A stretch of 64,000 bases of DNA from Castellaniella sp. S9 (GTDB lineage Bacteria > Pseudomonadota > Gammaproteobacteria > Burkholderiales > Burkholderiaceae_B). Positions 33,614 to 42,770 of the stretch are shown piece after piece; the first letter of the stretch is position 1; each line of letters begins with the position of its first letter. Under the pieces are notes generated by a model that saw only the letters and a program-made list of their open reading frames with translations, searched no databases and had not been told where the DNA came from. Where the stretch lies: the NCBI RefSeq assembly GCF_027257175.1, contig NZ_JAPFGD010000009.1, forward strand, positions 1-64,000, given 5' to 3'. The translations under genes were made by a program, and so were the position numbers.

Positions 33614-34741
33614 TCAGCGGCGCGCCCGTAGAACGATCAGCGTGATTTCCGACGGCCGTCCCAGGCGGATCGCCAGGCCGTTCCACAGCCCCGTGCCGTT
33701 GCTGAGGTACATCTGCATGTCGCCGACCCGGTACATGCCCGACACGTACCCGTTGTTGGCCCATTGCGTCAGCACGTGCGGCCCCAGGATCTGGCCGCCG
33801 TGCGTATGGCCCGACAACTGCAGCTTCACCCCCGCCTTGGCGTTTTCCCCCGCGTTGCCTGGGCGGTGGTCCAGCAGGATCACGGGGATGTCCGGGTCGA
33901 TGCCCTCCAGCGCCGCCGCCAGGTCGGGCTGCGCCTGGCCGAACGCGGCCGCCTGGCGGTCGGTGACGCCCGCGACCGCGAGGGCCGCGTCCCCGCGTTC
34001 GATGCGCACGTGCTCGTTTTCCAGCATGCGCAGGCCCAGGGCGCGGTAGGCGATCATCCAGCGCCGGTAGTCGGCATAGTATTCATGGTTGCCGGGAATC
34101 GCCAGGACGCCGTCGCGCGCCCGCAGCTCGCCCAGCGGACGCACGTCGGCGACGCGCGCCTCGGGCGTGCCGTCGGCGATGTCGCCGGTGATGACGGTCA
34201 GGTCGGGATCCAGCGCATTCGTCCGTTCGGCGACGGCCGCCATCCAGGCGCCGTTCAACAGCCGGCTGGCATGCAGGTCGGTCAGCTGCACGACGCGATA
34301 GCCGTCGAAGGCCTGCGGCAGGCCCGGCACGGTGATTTCCAGCGTCTTGACGTCGGGCACCCGCACGGCCTGCCAGACGCCGATCGCCGACAGCAGCAGG
34401 GCCAGCGGCCCCAGGGACAGCAGTACGGCGGGGCCCGCCAGGATCGCGCGCCCCGCGCCGGGCGCGGCCAGATACACCAGCCCGCCCGCCACGTCGCGCA
34501 GCAACAGCAACAGCGCCAGCAGCAGGAAGGCGCCAAAAATCCAATTCAGGCCGGCCAGCACCTCGTAGGGCAGCTCGGGCGAGGCCATCGAGCCGAAAAA
34601 CCGCCGCGTGATGCGGTGCTGCTGGGCCACCAGCAGCAGCACGAGGGCCAGGCCGATCCGGCCGGCCCATCCGCAGGGCAGCGGCCAGACGAAACGCCAG
34701 ACGACGTACAGCCAGATGGCTCCGGTGATGAAAGGCAGCAT
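33614..34741 (-). CDS. Membrane-anchored metallophosphoesterase (YkuE/YaeI-like)
   Basis: This 375-residue protein has four N-terminal membrane helices (residues 1-120). A calcineurin-like phosphoesterase domain follows: RVVQLTDLHASRLL (D-x-H), LTVITGDIADG (GD), LAIPGNHEYY (GNHE) and LQLSGHTHGGQI (GHTH), so all metal-binding blocks are present. The ATG at 34741 is preferred to the longer frame from 34927, whose extra residues lack a sensible signal. YaeI-like enzymes act on lipid-type phosphoesters; the exact substrate is unknown. Confidence 0.88.
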   Translation of the reverse strand: MLPFITGAIWLYVVWRFVWPLPCGWAGRIGLALVLLLVAQQHRITRRFFGSMASPELPYEVLAGLNWIFGAFLLLALLLLLRDVAGGLVYLAAPGAGRAILAGPAVLLSLGPLALLLSAIGVWQAVRVPDVKTLEITVPGLPQAFDGYRVVQLTDLHASRLLNGAWMAAVAERTNALDPDLTVITGDIADGTPEARVADVRPLGELRARDGVLAIPGNHEYYADYRRWMIAYRALGLRMLENEHVRIERGDAALAVAGVTDRQAAAFGQAQPDLAAALEGIDPDIPVILLDHRPGNAGENAKAGVKLQLSGHTHGGQILGPHVLTQWANNGYVSGMYRVGDMQMYLSNGTGLWNGLAIRLGRPSEITLIVLRARR

Positions 34742-34942
34742 GAGGTCCTTGGATACAGCGTGTTGCTTGGGACCTCGTATGTTAGCAAGGGCTTCGGTTG
34801 CAAGAATTCCCGCAGCGGGCGGCATCGGGTTACAGTAGCCAGCACTCCCCGCAATGATCCGCATGGCCAGCCTGCGGCATCCTTGCCGGGGCGGCGGGCG
34901 GGCCGCTTTATCCGCCGGCCCGGCCATCGACCGAGGACCATC

Positions 34943-36187
34943 TTGCCAGTCACCGAATCCTCGCCGTCCCAGGCGGCTTCACCCGCATTGTCCGCGCGCG
35001 AGCAGCGCGGCAACATCGCCCGCCTGACGGTGGCCCAGGCGCTGGCCGGGGCGAATTCCGTCGTGGTCTACGCGACCGGCGCCATCATCGGCCACATGCT
35101 GGCGCCCGACAAGGCGCTGGCGACCCTGCCGATTTCGATTTTCGTGGTGGGCATGGCCGCCTGCATCCTGCCGGCCGGCGCGGTGGCCCGGCGCCACGGC
35201 CGGCGCGCGGCCTTCCTGGCCGGCACCGCCTGCGGGGTCCTGGCCGGCCTGCTGGCGGCGCCCGCGGTGATCCTCGGTTCGTTCTGGCTGTTTTGCCTGG
35301 CCACGTTCTTTGGCGGCGCCTATGCGGCCGTGGTGCTGTCGTTTCGCTTCGCGGCGGCGGACGGCGTGACCCCGGCGCTGCGTCCGCGCGCGCTGTCCTT
35401 CGTCATGGGCGGCGGCGTCGTGGCCGGGGTGATCGGCCCGCAGCTGGTCACCTACACCATGCATTTGTGGCCGCCGCACATGTTCGCGGCGACTTTCATC
35501 GCACAGGCGGCCGCGGCCGCCTTGTCCGGCCTCGTGCTGCTGGGGGTGCGGCTGCCCATGCCCTCGGCGGCCGACGTGGCGGGGGGCCGGCCGATGGGCG
35601 TGATCGTGCGCCAGCCGCTGTTCGTCACCGCGGTGATCTGCGGCGCGGTGTCGTACCTGCTCATGAACTTCCTGATGACGGCCGCGCCCCTGGCGATGCA
35701 GCTGTGCGGCCATTCCCAGGAAAACTCCAACCTCGGCCTGCAATGGCACGTGATCGCCATGTACGCGCCCAGCTTTTTCACCGGCCGGCTGATCACGCGC
35801 TTTGGCGCCAAGCGCATCGTCGCGGCCGGCCTGGCGCTGACGGGGATATCCGCGGCCGTGGGGCTGACGGGCATCGACATCGCCCATTTCTGGCTGACCC
35901 TCATCCTGCTGGGCGTGGGCTGGAATTTCGGCTTCATCGGCGCGTCCGCGCTGGTCCTGGAATGCCACCGCCCCGAGGAAAAGACGCGCGTGCAGTCGCT
36001 CAACGACTTCATCGTGTTCGGCACGATGACGTTCGGCTCGTTCGCCTCGGGCGGGCTGCTGGCGGTCTATGATTGGGACATGGTGCTGTGGGTCTCGTTC
36101 GCGCCGCTGGCCCTGGCGACGATCGCGCTGGCGCTGGCGCCCGCGTCGCCCGGCGCCCCGGCCGGCGGGCACAGAGGAAACGCATGA
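34943..36187 (+). CDS. MFS transporter, TTG start
   Basis: This 414-residue protein has about twelve helices (LAGANSVVVYATGAIIGHML, the first; TLILLGVGWNFGFIGASALV late). The reading frame is open for 1.2 kb further upstream, but that part is a shadow of the phosphoesterase gene. The best start is a TTG at 34943 with GAGGACC just upstream, giving a short polar N-terminus before helix 1. Its stop overlaps the LysR start (ATGA), so regulator and transporter are coupled. Confidence 0.82.
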   Translation: MPVTESSPSQAASPALSAREQRGNIARLTVAQALAGANSVVVYATGAIIGHMLAPDKALATLPISIFVVGMAACILPAGAVARRHGRRAAFLAGTACGVLAGLLAAPAVILGSFWLFCLATFFGGAYAAVVLSFRFAAADGVTPALRPRALSFVMGGGVVAGVIGPQLVTYTMHLWPPHMFAATFIAQAAAAALSGLVLLGVRLPMPSAADVAGGRPMGVIVRQPLFVTAVICGAVSYLLMNFLMTAAPLAMQLCGHSQENSNLGLQWHVIAMYAPSFFTGRLITRFGAKRIVAAGLALTGISAAVGLTGIDIAHFWLTLILLGVGWNFGFIGASALVLECHRPEEKTRVQSLNDFIVFGTMTFGSFASGGLLAVYDWDMVLWVSFAPLALATIALALAPASPGAPAGGHRGNA

Positions 36188-37092
36188 ATCTACGGCAGAT
36201 CGAGGTTTTCAGGGCCATCATGGTGACCGGATCGGTCAGCGATGCGGCCCGCCTGCTGCATGTGTCGGCGCCGGCCGTCAGCCGGGTCCTGTCGCATGCC
36301 GAAAGCCAGCTGGATTTCCTGCTGTTCGAACGCATCAAGGGCCGCCTGTACCCCACCGAGGAGGCGCGCCGCCTGTACCATGAGATCGAACTGGTCTATC
36401 GCGGCGTGCAGCGCATCGACCGCCTGACCCACGAACTGGCCGAGCGCCGCCACGGCATGCTCAGCATCGTCAGCAGCCCCAGCATCGGCCATATCCTGGT
36501 GCCGCTGGCCATCGCCCGTTTCCACGCCAAGTACCCGGGCGTGCGCGTGCATTTCCATTGCCTGCAGTATCAATTGCTGAAGGAACGCCTGCTGAGCCGC
36601 CAGTCGCAGGTGGGCGTGTCGATCCTGCCGGTGGATCATCCGGGCCTGACCACGGTGCCCATCGCCAGGGGCCGCCTGCTGTGCATCTGTCCGCGCGAGC
36701 ATCCACTGGCGGGACAGGCATCGGTCGCGCCCCGCGACCTGCGGCCCTGGCCGCTGATCACCTATCCGCCCGACACGCCGTTCGGCGCGCGCATCGAGCA
36801 ATTGTTCGTCCAGGCGAACGTGCCGCTGAAGATCGCCATCGAGGTCGGTTCGCCGCAGAACGCCTGCTCGCTGGTCGGCGCGGGCGCGGGGGTTGCGCTG
36901 GTCGATGAGTTTTCGCTGCAGGCCTGGCCGGCGGCCGATTTCGTCGTCGTGCCGGTCAGGGACGCGCCGCCCATCGTGGCCGACCTCGTATACCTGCGCA
37001 CCGAGCCGCTGTCGCCCGCGGCGGCCTCCTTCGTCAAGGCGTTCAACAGCGTGCTGGCCGAGCGCGGCCTCGAACCCCCGGTCGTCGCCTGA
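36184..37092 (+). CDS. LysR-family transcriptional regulator
   Basis: This 302-residue regulator has an N-terminal winged HTH (MNLRQIEVFRAIMVTGSVSD, AARLLHVSAPAVSRVLSHAE) and a periplasmic-binding-like effector domain (GMLSIVSSPSIGHILVPLAI onward). Residues such as CPREHPLAG fit the usual hinge. It overlaps the MFS gene and converges on the PuuE-like gene at 37099. It could control either the transporter or the catabolic cluster; no operator was identified. Confidence 0.9.
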   Translation: MNLRQIEVFRAIMVTGSVSDAARLLHVSAPAVSRVLSHAESQLDFLLFERIKGRLYPTEEARRLYHEIELVYRGVQRIDRLTHELAERRHGMLSIVSSPSIGHILVPLAIARFHAKYPGVRVHFHCLQYQLLKERLLSRQSQVGVSILPVDHPGLTTVPIARGRLLCICPREHPLAGQASVAPRDLRPWPLITYPPDTPFGARIEQLFVQANVPLKIAIEVGSPQNACSLVGAGAGVALVDEFSLQAWPAADFVVVPVRDAPPIVADLVYLRTEPLSPAAASFVKAFNSVLAERGLEPPVVA

Positions 37093-37098
37093 GGCGCC

Positions 37099-38016
37099 TC
37101 AATCCTGGTCGCCCGGCAGCGTGCCCGCGGGCAGGGTCTTGACGTGGTCCGCGATCTGCCCCGGGGTCGCGATCCAGATGTCGCCACGGTGGCGGACGAT
37201 GTGCTCGATGACCTTGCGGTACTGCCGCAGGCGATAGGGCTGGCCCAGTATGAAGGTGTGCAGGACCAGGCTCATGACCAGCGGCCGGCGTTGCGATTCC
37301 TCCAGCATCTCGTCGAACTGGTCGATGAGGTTGTCGCAGTACAGCTGCGAGGGCGTGCGCCGCGACACGCACTCGATGGAATCGTTCAGGTCGTGCGAGT
37401 AGGGGATGGACAGGATGCGGCCGTGCCGGGTGCGCAGCCACACGGGTTGGTCGTCGATCGGCCAGTCCATCATGTAGTCATAGCCGTGTTCCTTCAGCAG
37501 GTCCAGGGACCGCGCCGTCTGGCAGATGTAGGGCGCGAGCCAGCCCTTGGGCGGGGCGCCCTCGCGGTCGCGTATGGTCTGGGTGACCTCGCGGATGCAG
37601 GCGATCTCCTCCTCCTCGGACATGTCGATCTGCCGCTCCGAATTCGTGCGGCCGTGGCCGACGATCTCGTGGCCCCCGGCGGAAAAGCGCTCGACCAACC
37701 CCGGGCAGTAGGCGTAGACGTCCGAATTCACCAGCAGGCCGTAGCGTAGGTCGTAGGCGTCGGCCAGGTCCAGCAGCCGGCAGGCGCCGACCCGGTTGCC
37801 GTAGTCGCGCCAGCCGTAGCTGCGCACGTTCAGGCCGGGCTGCGGGACCGCATAGTCGTTGCCGATGCCCGCGCCGAAGCGGAAATGCTCCACATTCAGG
37901 CTCAGGTGCACGGCCAGGCGCTTGCCGCCCGGCCATTCATAGGTCGGCCGGTCGTCGATGGCGGAATACGGATAGCGCCTGTGGCTGTCGATGCGGATGT
38001 CTGGTGCTGTGCTCAT
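37099..38016 (-). CDS. PuuE-like polysaccharide-deacetylase-fold hydrolase
   Basis: This 305-residue member of the NodB-fold branch contains cofactor-independent amidohydrolases: KRLAVHLSLNVEHFRFG near the start, RDYGNRVGACRLLDLADAYD, GHEIVGHGRTNSE as the central motif, and LHTFILGQPYRLRQY near the end. It is the last gene of the minus-strand cluster that includes hydantoinase and D-carbamoylase, which supports a cyclic-amide substrate. The protein at 22477-23361 is in the same family but clearly divergent. Confidence 0.8.
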   Translation of the reverse strand: MSTAPDIRIDSHRRYPYSAIDDRPTYEWPGGKRLAVHLSLNVEHFRFGAGIGNDYAVPQPGLNVRSYGWRDYGNRVGACRLLDLADAYDLRYGLLVNSDVYAYCPGLVERFSAGGHEIVGHGRTNSERQIDMSEEEEIACIREVTQTIRDREGAPPKGWLAPYICQTARSLDLLKEHGYDYMMDWPIDDQPVWLRTRHGRILSIPYSHDLNDSIECVSRRTPSQLYCDNLIDQFDEMLEESQRRPLVMSLVLHTFILGQPYRLRQYRKVIEHIVRHRGDIWIATPGQIADHVKTLPAGTLPGDQD

Positions 38017-38037
38017 GAGGGTTCGTCCAAGGGAAAT

Positions 38038-39000
38038 TCAGTCGGCGGGGGGAAACAGCTCGGCCGCGCTCAGGCCGGCCGACAGCCCGAACAGCAGCCG
38101 CAGGCGCGCCTTGGCCGCCGACAGGGCGCCGGCGGACACCAGGCCGCCGGCCTGCAGATGGATTTCGCCGCCGACCCCGCCGTAGGTGTGGTGCAGGATC
38201 TGGGCGGCGGCGCAGCGGCTGGCCAGCACCACCGGCAGGCCGTCGGCGGCGGCCCGGACCAGGGCCTCGGCCAGCGGGGCGGGGACGTGGCCGCCGCCCA
38301 GGGCCGCCACCACCAGGCCGTCGACGCGGTCGCGGATGGCCTCGACCAGGAGGCCGTCCGATCCGGCCGCGGCCCAGATGATCTCGACCCGTTTGCCGGG
38401 TGCGGCGGCGTGCGGCAGGCGTTCCGAGGGCAGCGGCCCGAAAAACGCCAGCGCCCGGCCTTCGGCCACCATGCCCACGGGGCCGGCCGGCGGCGAGCCG
38501 AAGGCGGCCACGCGGGTGCTGTGGACCTTGGCGACCCAGCGGGCCAGGTGGATCTCGTCCTGGTGGACGACCAGCGGCCCGTAGGCCGCGAACCGCGGCG
38601 TCGTGGCCACGGCGGCGGCCGCCGCCAGGTTGGCCGGGCCGTCCTCGCCGGGCGAGCCGGGCACGCGCATGGCGCCCGTCAGCACGACGGGAACCGGGGT
38701 GGGGACCAGCAGCGACAGCGCGTAGGCGGTTTCCTCCAGGGTGTCGGTGCCATGGGTGATGATGATCCCCTCGGCGCCGGCCTGGATGTCCTCGTCGACC
38801 GCGCGCGCCAGCGTCCACATGGCGGCCGGCGTCATGTTGCGGCTGGACAGCTGCGAGACGTCGCGCGTCGTCAAGACGATGTCCCGGCCCGCGGCCTGCG
38901 CGGCGGCCGCCAGCGTCTGCGCATCGCGTCCCGGCGTGGCGCCGCCGGCGCCCGCCTGGTTGGAAATCGTCCCGCCGGTGGCGAGCAGGCTAATGCGCAT
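38038..39000 (-). CDS. ansA: Asparaginase/glutaminase-family amidohydrolase
   Basis: This 320-residue bacterial L-asparaginase family member has both catalytic threonine motifs: LLATGGTISNQAG at residues about 5-17 and IIITHGTDTLEETAYALSLL at about 88-107. The rest fits the two-domain fold (PVVLTGAMRVPGSPGEDGPA). No signal peptide is seen, so it is cytoplasmic. It partly overlaps the MmgE/PrpD gene end by 11 bases. In this setting it may act on asparagine-like intermediates rather than asparagine. Confidence 0.88.
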   Translation of the reverse strand: MRISLLATGGTISNQAGAGGATPGRDAQTLAAAAQAAGRDIVLTTRDVSQLSSRNMTPAAMWTLARAVDEDIQAGAEGIIITHGTDTLEETAYALSLLVPTPVPVVLTGAMRVPGSPGEDGPANLAAAAAVATTPRFAAYGPLVVHQDEIHLARWVAKVHSTRVAAFGSPPAGPVGMVAEGRALAFFGPLPSERLPHAAAPGKRVEIIWAAAGSDGLLVEAIRDRVDGLVVAALGGGHVPAPLAEALVRAAADGLPVVLASRCAAAQILHHTYGGVGGEIHLQAGGLVSAGALSAAKARLRLLFGLSAGLSAAELFPPAD

Positions 39001-40327
39001 GGCCGTCGGCCCCGAGGAACAGGCGCGAGCAATCCGGCACGTCGAACAGATTCGTCATCCGGCCCCACCAGGCCCGCGCCAGCGCCTCGTTGCCGACGAG
39101 GCTATGGAACTTCAGCCGGACCTCGTCCGCGGTCAGGGGATCGCGGTAATGGCCGTGGGGATTGTCGACCTGCGCACCGTAGGTGTGCCCGTCCGTGGTC
39201 CGCACGGTGACCCGCGCGGGCGAGGCCCCCGGCCATTGGGCCTCCAGGTCGTCGGCCACGCGCACCTGCACGCGCTCGGCCAGCTGCGCGACGTCCGCCT
39301 CGTAGCGGAAGCTGTCCGCCTCGATGGCGCGGCCCAGCAGGGCGGCCGCGACCACGTAGGGCAGCGAGAACCGCGCCGACAGCGCATTGGGCGCCGACTG
39401 GCGCGCGAGTTTCATGTTGTTGTTGACGGTCTCGACGTCGACCTGCGCGATCTGCACCGGGTCGAGGGCCGGCAGCTGGCCGACGGCATCGACGGCCGCG
39501 TGGCTGAGCGCACAGGCGCTGTGGATCTTGAAGTAGTTGCGGGTCAGCCCCAGGCCGGCGTAGTCCAGGGGGGCGGACAGCGCGTCCGCGTCGGCCAGGG
39601 TGCCGGCCAGCAGGCCGAATGCCGACTCCAGGCTGGTCGGCGAACCCGCAAAGCCCGCCTCGGCCAGCCGGGACGCGCGGACCGCCAGTTCGGCGGCGCT
39701 GCCCATCCAGGTGTTGCGGGCCGTGGCCCCTTCGAAGCAGGCGTCCCAGACCGAGAGGATCGGGCTGGTGGCCGCGATGCGGGCGGCTTCGAGGGGGTCG
39801 CGGTCCAGGATCATGGCCACGGCGACCGCGCCGCCGACGGCGCCGAAATGCCCGTGCGGATGCGCGGGATAGCGCAGCCGGTAGGCCGTGAACAGCCGCG
39901 CCGTGACCTCGTAGCCGGCGATGACCGCGCGCAGCAGGGACTGGCCGTGGGCTTTCTCGGCCTCGGCGGTCGCGACCGCCGGGATGACGACCTGCATCCC
40001 CGGGTGGCCGGTGGGCCGCATGCCCTCGTCCAGTTCGACGAAGCTGCCCGCGGTCGCATTGAGGAAGGCCGCGCGCTCGGGCTCGGCGCGGACGGCGGCC
40101 TCGCCGAAGACCGTGGATCCGTATCGCGGGCCTTCGCCCGCCTGGCCGCGGCGGGACTCGATGTCGACCAGGCGCCGCATCTCGTCCTGGCGCTGGCCGG
40201 CGCGGCTGACGCCGACCGTGTCCGCGATGATGTGTCCGGCGCGTTCCAGCGAGGCCGCCGGGACGTGGGCCAGGTTGATGTCGGCCGCAATGCCGACCGC
40301 GCGATCCAGTAGGGCTGGCTGCGACAT
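38990..40327 (-). CDS. MmgE/PrpD-family protein
   Basis: This 445-residue member of the family includes 2-methylcitrate dehydratase, cis-aconitate decarboxylase and iminodisuccinate epimerase. Recognisable parts are RAGHIIADTVGVSRAG, AAFLNATAGSFVELDEGMRP, HPGMQVVIPAVATAEAEKAH, YEVTARLF, HPHGHFGAVGGAVAVAMILD and KIHSACALSHAAVDAV. Nearby asparaginase and hydantoinase genes make the epimerase-like role of iminodisuccinate metabolism more attractive than methylcitrate chemistry, since no prpB/C is near. That is inference. Confidence 0.85.
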   Translation of the reverse strand: MSQPALLDRAVGIAADINLAHVPAASLERAGHIIADTVGVSRAGQRQDEMRRLVDIESRRGQAGEGPRYGSTVFGEAAVRAEPERAAFLNATAGSFVELDEGMRPTGHPGMQVVIPAVATAEAEKAHGQSLLRAVIAGYEVTARLFTAYRLRYPAHPHGHFGAVGGAVAVAMILDRDPLEAARIAATSPILSVWDACFEGATARNTWMGSAAELAVRASRLAEAGFAGSPTSLESAFGLLAGTLADADALSAPLDYAGLGLTRNYFKIHSACALSHAAVDAVGQLPALDPVQIAQVDVETVNNNMKLARQSAPNALSARFSLPYVVAAALLGRAIEADSFRYEADVAQLAERVQVRVADDLEAQWPGASPARVTVRTTDGHTYGAQVDNPHGHYRDPLTADEVRLKFHSLVGNEALARAWWGRMTNLFDVPDCSRLFLGADGHAH

Positions 40328-40338
40328 GTGTTCCTCCT

Positions 40339-41046
40339 TCAGATCCCCAGATAGGCGCGCCGGATCTCGTCCTTGTCGCGCAGTTCCTCGGACAGACCGC
40401 TGAGGATGATCTTGCCGCGCTCCATCACGTAGGCCCGGGTGGAATACTTCAGCGCCGAGGTCGTGTTCTGTTCGACCAGCAGCACGCTGGTGCCCAGCTG
40501 GTGGACCTGGCGCAGCTGCTCGTACATCTCGTTGACGAGCTTGGGGGCCAGCCCCTGGGAGGGTTCGTCCAGCATCAGCAGCTTGGGTCCCAGCATCAGG
40601 GCGCGGCCCACCGCGACCATCTGCTGTTCGCCGCCCGACAAGGTGCCGGCCATCTGGGTGGCGCGTTCCTTCAGCCGGGGAAACAGGTCGTACACCAGGT
40701 CCAGGCGCTGCACGCGCTGGTCCTCGTCCTTGACCAGCCAGGCGCCGAGCATGAGGTTGTCGAGGACGCTCAGGCCCGGAAAGATCTGGCGGCCCTCGGG
40801 CACGTGGGCGATCCGGCAGACGGGAATCTGGTGCGCGGGCATGCGCGTCAGCGTCCTGTCGTCGAACGAGACCGTGCCGCTGAACGAGCGCACCGTGCCG
40901 GATATGGCCTTCAATAGCGTGGACTTGCCCGCGCCGTTGGCGCCCACCACCGCCACGTAGTCCCCGTCGGCGACCTCCAGGGAGATGCCGTGCAGGACCT
41001 CGATCTTGCCGTAGCCGGCATGCAGTTCCTTGATTTCGAGGCCCAT
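40339..41046 (-). CDS. livF: Branched-chain-amino-acid-type ABC ATPase (LivF)
   Basis: This 235-residue ABC ATPase has Walker A GANGAGKSTLLKAI near residue 37, the LivF-type signature GTLSGGEQQMVAVGRALM, Walker B LLMLDEPSQGLAP and an H-loop-like VLLVEQN. It is the last of five transporter genes, adjoining livG without a gap. The substrate of this HAAT-family system is set by the binding protein at 43792 and may be a hydantoin or amino acid rather than leucine. Confidence 0.94.
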   Translation of the reverse strand: MGLEIKELHAGYGKIEVLHGISLEVADGDYVAVVGANGAGKSTLLKAISGTVRSFSGTVSFDDRTLTRMPAHQIPVCRIAHVPEGRQIFPGLSVLDNLMLGAWLVKDEDQRVQRLDLVYDLFPRLKERATQMAGTLSGGEQQMVAVGRALMLGPKLLMLDEPSQGLAPKLVNEMYEQLRQVHQLGTSVLLVEQNTTSALKYSTRAYVMERGKIILSGLSEELRDKDEIRRAYLGI

Positions 41047-41769
41047 TTATTCGACTCCCAGATACGCTTCGATCACCTGCTTGTGGCGGCTGACGTCCTC
41101 GGGCTTGCCGAGGGCGAGGACCGCGCCGTAGTCCAGGGCGAGGATGCGCGACGAGATCTTCATCAGCGCGCGCATGTTGTGCTCGATCACCATCAGGGTG
41201 ACGCCGCGTTCGCGGTTCACGCGCATGAGGCGGTCCAGGATGTCGTCGACCTCGATTTCGTTGAGGCCGGCCATGACTTCGTCGACCAGCAGCACCCGCG
41301 GATGCAGCATCATGGCCCGCGCAAGCTCCAGCAGGGACCGCTGGGCCAGGGGCAGGTCCTGGGCCAGCGTGCCGGCATGGCCGTCGAGGCCCCAGAATTC
41401 CAGTTCCCCGCGCGCGGCCGCGCGCGCCGCCGCCACGGTCGTCTGGGACAGCAGGGCCGCCACGGCCACGTTGTCCAGCGCCGTCATTTCGTCGAACACC
41501 TGCACGGTCTGCGAGGTCTTGGCAATGCCCAGTTCGGCGATCCGGTGCGTGGGCAGGCCGACGATGTTGCGACCGTCGAACCAGATGGAGCCCGAGGCGG
41601 GCGGCACCGTGCCGACGATGGCGTTGAACAGCGTGGATTTGCCCGCGCCGTTGGGCCCGATGATGCCGAGGATCTCGCCCTCGATCAGTTCGAAGCTGAC
41701 GTGTTTCAGGGCATGCAGCCCGGCGAAGCGCTGGTCGACGTCGACCACTTTCAGGATGGCTGTGCTCAT
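41047..41769 (-). CDS. livG: Branched-chain-amino-acid-type ABC ATPase (LivG)
   Basis: This 240-residue ATPase has Walker A GPNGAGKSTLFNAIVG near residue 37, Walker B VLLVDEVMAGLNEIE and IEHNMRALM in the H-loop region. The signature loop is unusual: where LivG proteins have LSYGQQRLLEIAR, this one reads LPLAQRSLLELARAMM, so the LSGGQ-type Ser-Gly is lost. Whether LivF compensates is not known. It overlaps livM by 4 bases. Confidence 0.92.
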   Translation of the reverse strand: MSTAILKVVDVDQRFAGLHALKHVSFELIEGEILGIIGPNGAGKSTLFNAIVGTVPPASGSIWFDGRNIVGLPTHRIAELGIAKTSQTVQVFDEMTALDNVAVAALLSQTTVAAARAAARGELEFWGLDGHAGTLAQDLPLAQRSLLELARAMMLHPRVLLVDEVMAGLNEIEVDDILDRLMRVNRERGVTLMVIEHNMRALMKISSRILALDYGAVLALGKPEDVSRHKQVIEAYLGVE

Positions 41770-42770
41770 GTCCGGGATCCCCCGTCGAACCGCTGGAAGA
41801 GCGCCTGGAGCAGGCCGCCCAGGCCGCGCGGCTGAAAGATGATTAGCACGAGCAGGATGACGCCGTAGGCCAGCTGGCCCAGCGCCGAGAGGTTGCCGCT
41901 GAGCTGCAGCGAGGCGTACTCATTGATGGGAATCAGGATAGCGGCACCCAGCAGCGGCCCCCACCAGAACTGCAGCCCGCCCACGATCGCGAACAGCACC
42001 AGGCTCAAGGTGGTGTCCCACGAGAATGCCGTGCGCGGATCCACGTACTGCAGGAACGCGCCGTACAGGGATCCGGCCACGGCGACGATGGCGGCGCTGA
42101 TCATCAGCGTCGTCATTTTCGAGCGGAACTGGTTGACGCCCGCCAGGGTGGCGGCCTCGGGGTTGGAGCGGATGGCCGACAGGCGCAGGCCCAGGGTGGA
42201 AAAGCGCACGACCCGGGCGATCACCAGCACGATCACCAGGAACACGGCGGCCACGTAGAAGAACGGCTCTGGCGTGTCGAACTGCAGCGTCGCCAGGCCC
42301 GAGGGCAGGATGGGCACGGACAGGCCGCGGGCGCCGCCGGTGAGGCTTTCCCAGCCGCTGGCGACCAGTTCGGACACGGGCAGCAGCGCCAGCGTGGCCA
42401 GGGCGAAATAGTGGCCCGACAGGCGAAAGCTGGGCCAGCCGATGAGGACCGCGACGGCCACCGACAGGAGCACCGCCACCGGGATCGCCAGCCATGGGCT
42501 GAGCTGCAGCGAGGTCTGGAAGATCGCCACGGTGTACATGCCGATCCCGAAGAACGTGATGTGGCCCAGCGAAATCTGGTTTGCATAGCCGCCCAGCAGG
42601 TTCCAGCCGATCGAGGCGCCGCCCAGCAGGCAGACCAGGACGGCCAGCCGCAGGTCGTATTGATTGTCCAGATAGATCGGTGCCGTGAACACCGCGATCA
42701 GGAAGACGATCCAGCCGACGGCCGAGGGCAGGCGCGCAGCCGGCGCGTGAAGGGTCTTGTGCGTGGCCAT
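41766..42770 (-). CDS. livM: Branched-chain-amino-acid-type ABC permease (LivM)
   Basis: This 334-residue permease has about nine to ten helices and LivM landmarks: GASIGWNLLGGYANQISLGH near residue 50, FFGIGMYTVA, and LSAIRSNPEAATLAGVNQFR, the coupling-helix segment, near 207. It abuts livH (start 42770, the livH stop shares that base) and overlaps livG. Confidence 0.93.
   Translation of the reverse strand: MATHKTLHAPAARLPSAVGWIVFLIAVFTAPIYLDNQYDLRLAVLVCLLGGASIGWNLLGGYANQISLGHITFFGIGMYTVAIFQTSLQLSPWLAIPVAVLLSVAVAVLIGWPSFRLSGHYFALATLALLPVSELVASGWESLTGGARGLSVPILPSGLATLQFDTPEPFFYVAAVFLVIVLVIARVVRFSTLGLRLSAIRSNPEAATLAGVNQFRSKMTTLMISAAIVAVAGSLYGAFLQYVDPRTAFSWDTTLSLVLFAIVGGLQFWWGPLLGAAILIPINEYASLQLSGNLSALGQLAYGVILLVLIIFQPRGLGGLLQALFQRFDGGSRT

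Noticed and set aside
33764-34942. N-terminal extension of the MFS gene at 34943 (frame open from 33764)
   Set aside because: That part lies opposite the phosphoesterase gene and has no membrane helices or motifs; a TTG at 34943 with a Shine-Dalgarno sequence is a better start.
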